Assembly (NCBI GenBank): GCA_001789355.1
Contig: MFZI01000040.1
Location: 2,671-23,283 of the forward strand
DNA length: 20,613 bases
Reading direction: 5' to 3'
Source: Candidatus Roizmanbacteria bacterium RIFCSPHIGHO2_01_FULL_39_8
Lineage (GTDB): Bacteria; Patescibacteriota; Microgenomatia; UBA1406; GWC2-37-13
The notes below the pieces were generated by a model. It saw only the letters and a list, made by a program, of their open reading frames with translations, did no database searches and was not told the DNA's origin. The first letter of the stretch is position 1. Each line of letters begins with the position of its first letter. Shown piece after piece: positions 7,228-14,420 of the stretch. The translations under genes were made by a program, and so were the position numbers.

Positions 7228-8388
7228 ATGGGGACGAAAAAAATTCTTCATGAAAAAATCGTCAGCAGAGGTATTACTTTCGACGACGTATTGATTCTAC
7301 CCGACTACAGTTCCTTCTCAAGAAGCGACATAGATTTGTCAACTCTTTTGACAAAAAAAATAAAATTACGAATTCCTCTTGTCTCATCTCCTATGGATAC
7401 GGTAACTGAACACAAGTTAGCAATCGCTCTTGCAAGTCTCGGAGGGATTGGAATTATTCACCGAAATCTTACTGTCAGCGACCAAGTAACTGAGGTTAAA
7501 AAAGTTTTAAGACAAAAACTCCTTGTAGGAGCAGCGGTTGGAGCAAGTCATGGATTCGAGGATAGAACCATCGCCTTAGCAAAGGCAGGGGTACCGGTGA
7601 TCGTTGTTGATTCTGCACACGGATACGCAAAAGCGGTAATTGATGCAACGAAATTTATTAAGAAAAAATTTCCGCAAATTCAGGTGATTGCGGGAAACGT
7701 TGCTACCTACGAAGGGGCACTTGCACTCGTCAAGGCTGGCACTGATGGGATCCGAGTTGGCATGGGGCCCGGAGCCATCTGTACTACTCGGATAATTTCC
7801 GGCATGGGAGTTCCTCAAATATCGGCACTATTGGAAACACGTCGCGCTGTGGAGAAAACAAATATTCCCCTTATCGCTGATGGGGGGATTAAATTCTCCG
7901 GCGATATGATAAAAGCCCTGGTATGTGGAGCATCAACCATCATGATGGGGAGCTTCTTTGCATCATGCGAAGAATCACCTGGCGAAATTGTTGAACTGAC
8001 TAAAGAGCATGTTCCATCTCGGTTTAAGAATATATTAAAGAAAGAAAAAAAAACTTACAAATTTAAATCCTATCGGGGTATGGGTTCTGAGGCAGCAATG
8101 AAGAAAGGCGCACAGATAAAATCAGAGGATGAATATCATGGAAAAAATTATAAAGAAAGGCTGCTTGTTGCAGAAGGAGTCGAGGGACTTGTGCCGGTTC
8201 GGGGAAAAGTGAAAGACTTAGTAGAACAGGCATTGGGAGGAATTAAGTCAGGTATGTATTATGCGGGAGCCAAAACAATCAAATATTTGGGCGAACAAAC
8301 CAAGTTCATTCAGATCACCCAAGCGTCCTTGACGGAAAGTCATCCTCATAGTATCCTTGTTACCAATCCGGGTGAAAATTATCAATAA
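7228..8388 (+). CDS. guaB: IMP dehydrogenase lacking the CBS (Bateman) module
   Basis: The 386-aa enzyme oxidises IMP to XMP with NAD+, the committed step to GMP. After GIIHRNLTVSDQVTEVKKV the sequence goes straight to LLVGAAVGA. The roughly 120-residue CBS pair normally inserted there is missing, which explains the length against the usual 480-490 aa. The catalytic loop GPGAICTTR places the thioimidate Cys at residue 185; the usual Ser before Ile is Ala. The flap motif YRGMGSEAAM and the C-terminal KSGMYYAGAKTI are present. Loss of the CBS pair implies loss of the adenine/guanine nucleotide control it provides. It starts an operon with guaA 1 nt downstream. Confidence 0.95.
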   Translation: MGTKKILHEKIVSRGITFDDVLILPDYSSFSRSDIDLSTLLTKKIKLRIPLVSSPMDTVTEHKLAIALASLGGIGIIHRNLTVSDQVTEVKKVLRQKLLVGAAVGASHGFEDRTIALAKAGVPVIVVDSAHGYAKAVIDATKFIKKKFPQIQVIAGNVATYEGALALVKAGTDGIRVGMGPGAICTTRIISGMGVPQISALLETRRAVEKTNIPLIADGGIKFSGDMIKALVCGASTIMMGSFFASCEESPGEIVELTKEHVPSRFKNILKKEKKTYKFKSYRGMGSEAAMKKGAQIKSEDEYHGKNYKERLLVAEGVEGLVPVRGKVKDLVEQALGGIKSGMYYAGAKTIKYLGEQTKFIQITQASLTESHPHSILVTNPGENYQ

Positions 8389-8389
8389 T

Positions 8390-9907
8390 ATGATACTTGT
8401 TGTTGACTTTGGTTCACAGACCTGTCATCTCATCGCAAGACGCCTTCGTGATCTGGGAGTAACGACAAAAATTGTTGATCCTGAGAATATTCTTGCCGAA
8501 ATCAAAGAAAACAAGCCAAAAGGTATCATTTTTTCCGGAGGTCCTGCTTTCGTAACCAGAAAAGACTCCCCCACTATTACAAAAAAAGTTTTTGGACTGG
8601 GAATCCCCATCCTAGGAATTTGTTACGGCTGGCAGCTCACCGCTCATCTCCTGGGAGGAACAGTTGAAGGATCCCGAAAAGAATACGGTCCTGCCAATTT
8701 AAAAATCAACGTGAACAATACGTTATTTTCCCGGGTTGACAGTTACTCAAGAGTCATTGTAAGTCATGGAGATACGGTGACCAAGCTACCAAAAGGTTTT
8801 ATCGCGCTTGCCGGGACAGAAGATGTCACCTACGCCGCAGCTTTTAATCCTGCTAAAAAAATCTATGGAATTCAATTTCATCCGGAAATAGAACATACAA
8901 CACAAGGTATTAAGGTATTGAAAAATTTTGCTACCAACATTAGCCAAGTAAAACCAAAAAAACACGTATTGGATATTAAGAAAATAATAAATCAAATAAA
9001 AGAAGCTGTTGGAAATGGGAATGTAGTCTGCGCTGTGTCTGGTGGTGTTGATTCGACTGTCGCAGCAGCCCTCGTTACCAAAGCTGTAGGAACAAGGCTC
9101 CACCCAATTTATATCGAGAGCGGGCTTATGAGAGTGGGCACAGTTGAAGAAGTTAAAAAGATCTTCAAAATTCATTTCCGAGTCAAGCCAATTATAGTAG
9201 ACGCAAAAAAGGAATTCCTCAAAAGACTCAAAGGAGTGAAGGAAGCGGAAACAAAAAGAAAAATAATAGGAGCTTTGTATATTGAATTATTTGAAAAAGA
9301 GAGCAAAAAGTTGAAAAATATAAGTCACTTGATGCAGGGTACTATTTATTCAGACGTCATCGAAAGCAAAGGAACAAAAAAAGCAGACAAAATCAAATCA
9401 CACCACAATGTAGGCGGTCTCCCGGAAAAAATGAATATTCAATTGCTTGAACCTCTTCGTTATTTTTACAAAGATGAAGTGAGGCGGATTGGAAAGAAAC
9501 TTGACCTTCCGGATGAACTGGTATATAAACAAGTCTTTCCAGGACCCGGACAAGCCATACGGATCATCGGAGAAGTAACTCCCGAAAGACTGGAAATGCA
9601 GCAAAAAGCAGATCAGATCGTAATACAGGAAATCACAAAAGCAGGATTGTATAGAAAAGTCTATATGAGTTTTCCCATAATGACGAATACCTTCAGTACC
9701 TGTGTCAGGGGTGATGAGAGACAGCTCTACGAAGTAGTGGCCCTGCGGGTCATCGAATCGAAGGATGTCATGTCAACCGATTGGGCCAAACTGCCTTATG
9801 ATTTACTACAAAAAATATCTTCCCGGATAGTCAATGAGGTCCCCGGAACATCCCGCGTCGTCTACGACATTACGACAAAGCCCCCGGCTACGATGGAGTG
9901 GGAATAG
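8390..9907 (+). CDS. guaA: GMP synthase (glutamine-hydrolysing)
   Basis: The 505-aa enzyme converts XMP to GMP using ATP and glutamine. The N-terminal class I amidotransferase has Cys78 in GICYGWQL (Trp where Met/Gln is usual) and His164 in FHPEIEH. The ATP-pyrophosphatase domain has the PP-loop SGGVDS at 217-222. The C-terminal dimerisation domain has FPGPGQAIRIIGEVT and ends with the typical ITTKPPATMEWE. The ATG at 8390, one base after the guaB stop, gives MILVVDFGSQ, the normal start; an upstream in-frame ATG inside guaB is unlikely. The stop is 3 nt from the convergent pyrF stop, with no terminator between them. Confidence 0.96.
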   Translation: MILVVDFGSQTCHLIARRLRDLGVTTKIVDPENILAEIKENKPKGIIFSGGPAFVTRKDSPTITKKVFGLGIPILGICYGWQLTAHLLGGTVEGSRKEYGPANLKINVNNTLFSRVDSYSRVIVSHGDTVTKLPKGFIALAGTEDVTYAAAFNPAKKIYGIQFHPEIEHTTQGIKVLKNFATNISQVKPKKHVLDIKKIINQIKEAVGNGNVVCAVSGGVDSTVAAALVTKAVGTRLHPIYIESGLMRVGTVEEVKKIFKIHFRVKPIIVDAKKEFLKRLKGVKEAETKRKIIGALYIELFEKESKKLKNISHLMQGTIYSDVIESKGTKKADKIKSHHNVGGLPEKMNIQLLEPLRYFYKDEVRRIGKKLDLPDELVYKQVFPGPGQAIRIIGEVTPERLEMQQKADQIVIQEITKAGLYRKVYMSFPIMTNTFSTCVRGDERQLYEVVALRVIESKDVMSTDWAKLPYDLLQKISSRIVNEVPGTSRVVYDITTKPPATMEWE

Positions 9908-9910
9908 ATT

Positions 9911-10711
9911 TTACCGGTACTTATTTATCTCATCCCGAAGTTTTCGGGTTTCTTCTCTAGGATTTTTTGCGAAGATGATTCCCCGCGAAGAGTTGATAAT
10001 CATTCCGGACTTTTTCGAATTCAATCCTCCCTTTACTATGTTTTCAACTTGCCCTCCTTGAACATTAATCCCAGGAGATAAGATAGTCATTTCTCCGATA
10101 ATTTTTCTTACTTTTCTCATCTCTTCCGGATACGTCGCACCTACAAATACCATACAATTTCCTTTTTTATTCCACTTAAGGGCAATGTCTTGAGCGATTT
10201 TTAGGTAAAGAGGCTCATCATCCGAAACCATCAACTCTTGAAACTCTTTCGCTCCCGGATTTGAGGAATGACACCCAATAATTATTCCTTTATCTTTTTT
10301 ATTCAAGAAAGCTTGCAGTGCTTCTATGCCCATATAGGGAATTACTGTGACTGCATCCGACTTTAAAAAATCGAAAGCAAATCTAACATAGCCATTGTTC
10401 GTATTTCCTATATCTCCTCTTTTGTAATCAAGAATTAGACAAATTTCTGGATGATGTAGGCGAATGTAATCGCAGGTTAATTTCAACTGCTTTATTCCTT
10501 CAACACCTTGTCCCTCATAAAAAGCAGAATTTGGTTTATATCCACAAACCAAATCATGTGTCTGGTCAATAATCCATTTATTAAACTTAAATTGGCCGTC
10601 TTTTATTTTCCTGAACTTATTGGAAAGTTTTTCTACATCACTATCCAACCCCACACAGACAAATGAATTATTTTTCTTAACAATTTTGTCTAATTTTTGC
10701 TGAAAATTCAT
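9911..10711 (-). CDS. pyrF: Orotidine 5'-phosphate decarboxylase
   Basis: The 266-aa enzyme decarboxylates OMP to UMP, the last step of de novo pyrimidine synthesis. VCVGLD (18-23) and KPNSAFYEGQG (59-69) are type 2 OMPDC features. LDYKRGDIGNT (94-104) holds the Asp-Lys-x-x-Asp catalytic array (D95, K97, D100). The C-terminal SPGINVQGGQ and INSSRGIIFA form the phosphate-binding part. It is the last gene of the long minus-strand run, 59 nt after the LOG-family gene, and meets guaA tail to tail. Confidence 0.95.
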   Translation of the reverse strand: MNFQQKLDKIVKKNNSFVCVGLDSDVEKLSNKFRKIKDGQFKFNKWIIDQTHDLVCGYKPNSAFYEGQGVEGIKQLKLTCDYIRLHHPEICLILDYKRGDIGNTNNGYVRFAFDFLKSDAVTVIPYMGIEALQAFLNKKDKGIIIGCHSSNPGAKEFQELMVSDDEPLYLKIAQDIALKWNKKGNCMVFVGATYPEEMRKVRKIIGEMTILSPGINVQGGQVENIVKGGLNSKKSGMIINSSRGIIFAKNPREETRKLRDEINKYR

Positions 10712-10739
10712 ATTATTTAGTTTGTTGTGCCAACCTCTG

Positions 10740-10758
10740 TTTGACCTACGAGGTCAAA
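10740..10758. promoter_or_regulatory. Perfect 7-bp dyad upstream of pyrF
   Basis: TTTGACC, 5 nt, GGTCAAA. The stem can extend through CTG/CAG with a small bulge. No U-run follows on either strand, so it is not a classical terminator. It lies between the LOG-family stop and the pyrF ATG and could be an operator or an mRNA-processing hairpin. Confidence 0.4.
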
Positions 10759-10770
10759 AGCAGACCGTGG

Positions 10771-11346
10771 CTAAGCTCTTTTTCTAAGTTGGGTGAGGAT
10801 ACTTGGAATTAATTGGTTCATAGAATTACTAAATAGAACTTTTGCTTTGCTTTTTTTATGAATTTTTTTCATCAAGTTTGGGAGTTCATCGGCTATCCCT
10901 CCGGTTTGGGTAAATACTCCTATGACTTTTCCCATGTCATGAAGATTGGTAAATTCATTCATTGTTCCCCATCGACCGGAAATAATGATTCCAGCATCAC
11001 ATGTAGCTGTAGATGTAACATTGCGATATTTTCGACAAGCGTCGATATTATGAACTAAAGGATAATCTTCCGAAACATAAAAGATTTTTTTGTATATTGC
11101 TAAATCATGTGAAGGTGACAATTTTTTTTGGCCCTTTTCATCATAACCTGCAGAAAATCCCCATACTTCTACTCCATTTTTTGAGGCAGTTTGGACCACC
11201 TTGTGAGGCAAACCATCAGCAACACCGGTGATAAGAATGATTTTGTCTTTATATTTCGCAAGCACTTCACCTAATTCTTGAGCTTTGTACAAAACTTCCT
11301 CTTTATTATTTGCCGCTGACCCAAAAATTCCAACCTTGTATTTCAT
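10771..11346 (-). CDS. LOG-family (lysine decarboxylase-like fold) nucleotide phosphoribohydrolase candidate
   Basis: The 191-aa Rossmann-like protein starts KVGIFGSA. It has ITGVADGLPHKVVQTA and the region SGRWGTMNEFTNL (about 141-153), a variant of the GGxGTxxE motif of the LOG/YpsA/PpnN proteins. Studied LOG proteins split nucleoside 5'-monophosphates into base and ribose 5-phosphate. The variant motif has Arg-Trp where Gly-Gly/Tyr is common, so activity is uncertain. The start at 11346, 7 nt after the pyrE stop, aligns with the family N-terminus; an earlier in-frame ATG inside pyrE is not needed. It sits between pyrE and pyrF. Confidence 0.7.
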   Translation of the reverse strand: MKYKVGIFGSAANNKEEVLYKAQELGEVLAKYKDKIILITGVADGLPHKVVQTASKNGVEVWGFSAGYDEKGQKKLSPSHDLAIYKKIFYVSEDYPLVHNIDACRKYRNVTSTATCDAGIIISGRWGTMNEFTNLHDMGKVIGVFTQTGGIADELPNLMKKIHKKSKAKVLFSNSMNQLIPSILTQLRKRA

Positions 11347-11353
11347 AATCTTT

Positions 11354-12025
11354 TTACTCAAATCCCATTTTTTTAGCCCAACTTGGAGGATCATGCAACC
11401 ATTGATCGACCACGCTTTTTTGTTTCTTATTCAATTTTTTCTCTTTGTAAGCTGTTTCAACGATTATTTTCCCGGTGGTAAGCGTGATGAGTTTGATTTT
11501 ATTTTCTTTAAAATTCTTTTCAGCTTTCTTTGTTTCATATGTAGTTGAAGCAATGCAATAATTTACTTTCCCGCCATTTTCTCTTATTGCGTGCGCATTA
11601 TCTATTGCGCTTGTCCCGGTTGAAATGTGATCTTCGATAATAACTACTTTCGCTCCTTTTTTAAGATAGCCCTCCATCTTATTTCCTTTTCCATAGGTTT
11701 TTTTGCCAACCCCTGCCATCTTTGTAGTTGGTCTGACAAAAACAAGAGGTAACTTGAGCTTATGGGCAACCCACGCCCCATGGGGAATGGCTGTCGTAGC
11801 CGTTGCAGAAATCCAATCAACTTTTTTTGTTCCTATTTCATTTTTAATTACATCTATGTAATAGTCTATTATTTTTTCCCGTATCTTTGGATAAGACATT
11901 ACAAGCCGGTTATCTAAATAAATGGGACTTTTAAGCCCAGTGGTATAGGTATATGGTGGATCGAAGCGGAACGTCATCCCGCCAATTTTTAAAAGTAGTG
12001 ATGCCACTATTTCCTCATTTTTCAT
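11354..12025 (-). CDS. pyrE: Orotate phosphoribosyltransferase
   Basis: The 223-aa enzyme joins orotate to PRPP to give OMP. The N-terminal GLKSPIYLDNRLVMSYPKIR (30-49) is the OPRT signature. LPLVFVRPTTKMAGVGKK (92-109) supplies the lysine-rich flexible loop and VVIIEDHISTGTSA (127-140) is the PRPP-binding motif. It lies 13 nt after the EamA-type gene, and the next gene starts 7 nt after its stop. A second OPRT-like domain is fused to DHODH about 0.5-1.8 kb upstream in the same run, so the window has two candidate OPRTs; this one has the more complete active site. Confidence 0.92.
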   Translation of the reverse strand: MKNEEIVASLLLKIGGMTFRFDPPYTYTTGLKSPIYLDNRLVMSYPKIREKIIDYYIDVIKNEIGTKKVDWISATATTAIPHGAWVAHKLKLPLVFVRPTTKMAGVGKKTYGKGNKMEGYLKKGAKVVIIEDHISTGTSAIDNAHAIRENGGKVNYCIASTTYETKKAEKNFKENKIKLITLTTGKIIVETAYKEKKLNKKQKSVVDQWLHDPPSWAKKMGFE

Positions 12026-12038
12026 AAAATTGCATTAT

Positions 12039-12467
12039 CTATTTGAAACTTATAAAGATATATAAACCAACAAATGTTATAAATATTCCAATTAGTTTCA
12101 TGAGAGTTAGACTTTCACCTAAAATAAAAATAGCCAGCAATGAAGCAGTAATTGAACCAACAACTGGCCCAATTATCGAAGGAGTAATCACTGAACCCCC
12201 TATTTTAGTTGCTAGAAAAAAAGAAATTACTCCTATTCCTAGCGAAATACCTCCCAAAACTGCAAAAAAAACCCCATTTGATTTCGTTACTATCTGATTT
12301 AGTTTAAATGGAGAAATAAAATAAATAAGAACAAGCGCAACAATAAAATTAGCAAAGCTTTCAAAAATTACCGCAGGCAATCCAATTTCCTTCAATGAAA
12401 GCTTTCTAAAAAACATAGACAAACCAAACCCTAAACCAGTCAAAATTGAAAAAAATATTGGTTTCAC
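12039..12467 (-). CDS. EamA/DMT-type half-size membrane transporter
   Basis: The 142-aa, very hydrophobic protein has about five predicted membrane segments (near residues 3-20, 31-50, 66-86, 92-116 and 121-140). The last pair, with SLLAIFILGESLTLMKLIGIFITFVGLYI, is the typical end of an EamA (drug/metabolite transporter) repeat. Full EamA proteins have two such repeats, so this would act as a dimer like small multidrug-resistance proteins. The start is GTG. Its place between DHODH-OPRT and pyrE suggests a nucleobase, nucleoside or precursor substrate, which is inference only. Confidence 0.8.
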   Translation of the reverse strand: MKPIFFSILTGLGFGLSMFFRKLSLKEIGLPAVIFESFANFIVALVLIYFISPFKLNQIVTKSNGVFFAVLGGISLGIGVISFFLATKIGGSVITPSIIGPVVGSITASLLAIFILGESLTLMKLIGIFITFVGLYIFISFK

Positions 12468-12479
12468 TGAATTTTATTA

Positions 12480-12511
12480 ATTATAATTCTATTAAAGATA
12501 CTCGAATTCAA
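12480..12511 (-). promoter_or_regulatory. Possible internal promoter before EamA-pyrE-LOG-pyrF
   Basis: On the minus strand a perfect TATAAT (12480-12485) lies 12 nt before the GTG at 12467. A TTGAAT (12506-12511) is 20 nt upstream of it, rather far for a -35. The 53-nt gap after the DHODH-OPRT stop holds no terminator. Confidence 0.4.
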
Positions 12512-12520
12512 TTTTTTTCG

Positions 12521-14404
12521 CTAGTGCAATTCACTGCGTTCTTTTAATATTAATTTTTTCTCTTTAGAAGTAAATCTCTTCCAGTGATATTTTAAAACTT
12601 CTTCCAGCGTTACTAAAGAGAAAAGGTCTACTCCTGTAGATTTTGTGAACGATTCCCTTTTGTCAGGATTTCGAGAAATGAGAGTAATTGCAAATAGCCT
12701 CAATGGATCTTTTGCATATTTGATTTCATCGGGGATACATTTAATGGAATCCTGTAACGTCTTACCAGAGGTGAAGACGTCGTCGATTAATACCCAAGGT
12801 TTTCTCACATCCATATCACCGTAAAGTTTTGAGTGGGCGCCAGCTTCTTGTGTCAAGAATTGATGGGGCATTACAACAGCTCTCCCGATTGAAGACGTAA
12901 GCGAATCGAGCATAGACGCAGTTAATTCTGGGCTTGAAGATGAGGGGATCGCAACTACTCCGTATCGATTCTTGCTCAATTCTTCATTTTTAAGTATTCG
13001 TTCGCATATTAATTGATTAAATAACTCAACTAAAAATCGTCTATCCCAGGCATTGATAAAAATTGGATTTCTATGATTCATATATATATGTGAGTGTTTT
13101 CTTCCTTTTTCTCCATGCTTTAATTTAAAGCGATCTTCTCTTATAAGAAGCGTATTTTTATTTTCTGGCAGAGTTTTAGGGTAAATCATCTGTAAATATA
13201 TCTCTTTAAATTCATTGAGACTTAAGCCTTGAGAAACACTCGAAAAAAAGGACGTTCCGATTGTTTTAGCAGTTTGGTAATCTTTTTTTTGAGCAGTTTG
13301 CTTTTCATATATTTTAAAAGCTAAATAAGGATCTGTCATCGCGCCGGTTGCACTTTGGACAGCATCCGCCCCGACTGCGAGGTAACTCTCAAAGTCTTCA
13401 GGTTTGGTAACCCCTCCAATCCCAATAATTGCAAATTTCATTTTGAATTGATCACGCAGTTTATATAGAGTCTTTACTGAATTTAAAGCATAAGGTTTAA
13501 TATAGCCACCACAGACTCCGCTAAGTCCGATCTGTCTCATATGAATTTTTTTGTGCTGAAGATCGATAATATTGCCCTGAAGAGTGTTTATCGCCCCCAC
13601 CGCTTCTATAAATGGATTGATTTTTTTGAGGAGTTTAATTAATTCCCCCTCTTTGTTAAAGTAGCCTATCTTGGCAATCAATGGAACGTCTCCTATCACA
13701 TTTTTTATCTGCTCACATATTTTTCCACACAGATCTACGTCGTAACAGACAACACCTCCACCGTGAAGATTGGGACACGAAAGATTAACCTCTATTACTG
13801 GTGCGCTTGTTTCCATCGCCAGTACGGCACATTTAATAAAGTCCTGGATAAACTCTTTCTGACTGTGTAAACCATCTTGAGTCCCCATGATGCTAAGAAT
13901 CAGAAGTTGGCCTTTATCCAAAAGCCGTAAAGATCTTTTAACGTCTTCTTGCCAAACATCCGGATCTTTTGAAGGTACTCCAAAAGAGTTGGTGATGGCT
14001 AGGCTCGTTACTTTAGAAAAATATGGTTTCCCAATAAAAGAAGAGTCATTCTTAGACTTATTTTTTTCGACATAAAGAATATGAGGCATTTGATGAGCAG
14101 GATAGCTTCTCGTTCTTACCGTTTTGTAAGTTAAAATATCGTAACCTAGCTTTGAATATGCCTCTATCCAACGACTGTTCAACAAAGGACCAGCAGGAAC
14201 ACCGAACAAAGAGTTTACTTTGAATGAAAGAAATTTCTTGCTTGGCTTAACAGATCGTGCTGGATAAGCAGGTATGTTAAAAGGGCCAAATTCATAATTC
14301 CAATCGTATGATTTAGTTATATCATACGTCCAGTGAGCAGTGGGAATAGACATACCTCTATGGGTCAGATGTCTATAGCGAAGTTTACTTTTTGATTCAT
14401 CCAT
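12521..14404 (-). CDS. Dihydroorotate dehydrogenase fused to an orotate phosphoribosyltransferase-like domain
   Basis: The 627-aa protein has two enzyme domains. Residues about 60-370 form the DHODH/dihydropyrimidine dehydrogenase-type FMN barrel: FGVPAGPLLNS (67-77), TNSFGVPS (138-145), VNLSCPN (206-212) with Cys210 at the class 1 catalytic position, AKIGY (244-248) and IIGIGGVTKPEDF (326-338). Residues about 415-605 look like OPRT: FKLKHGEKGRKHSHIYMNHRN (426-446), then the PRPP loop VLIDDVFTSGKTL (538-550), then SLVTLEEVL. The lysine-rich loop of stand-alone PyrE is not evident. Together the domains would turn dihydroorotate into OMP. The ATG at 14404, with AAGGGA upstream and 16 nt after the previous stop, is preferred to one at 14440. 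Confidence 0.88.
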   Translation of the reverse strand: MDESKSKLRYRHLTHRGMSIPTAHWTYDITKSYDWNYEFGPFNIPAYPARSVKPSKKFLSFKVNSLFGVPAGPLLNSRWIEAYSKLGYDILTYKTVRTRSYPAHQMPHILYVEKNKSKNDSSFIGKPYFSKVTSLAITNSFGVPSKDPDVWQEDVKRSLRLLDKGQLLILSIMGTQDGLHSQKEFIQDFIKCAVLAMETSAPVIEVNLSCPNLHGGGVVCYDVDLCGKICEQIKNVIGDVPLIAKIGYFNKEGELIKLLKKINPFIEAVGAINTLQGNIIDLQHKKIHMRQIGLSGVCGGYIKPYALNSVKTLYKLRDQFKMKFAIIGIGGVTKPEDFESYLAVGADAVQSATGAMTDPYLAFKIYEKQTAQKKDYQTAKTIGTSFFSSVSQGLSLNEFKEIYLQMIYPKTLPENKNTLLIREDRFKLKHGEKGRKHSHIYMNHRNPIFINAWDRRFLVELFNQLICERILKNEELSKNRYGVVAIPSSSSPELTASMLDSLTSSIGRAVVMPHQFLTQEAGAHSKLYGDMDVRKPWVLIDDVFTSGKTLQDSIKCIPDEIKYAKDPLRLFAITLISRNPDKRESFTKSTGVDLFSLVTLEEVLKYHWKRFTSKEKKLILKERSELH

Positions 14405-14420
14405 TGATTTATTTTCCCTT

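Noticed and set aside
10712..10770. tRNA or small structured RNA in the gap before pyrF
   Set aside because: The region has one dyad but no cloverleaf, T-loop or anticodon arm.
11347..11394. Earlier start for the LOG-family gene
   Set aside because: It lies inside pyrE, and the family N-terminus (KVGIFGSA) begins right after the ATG at 11346.
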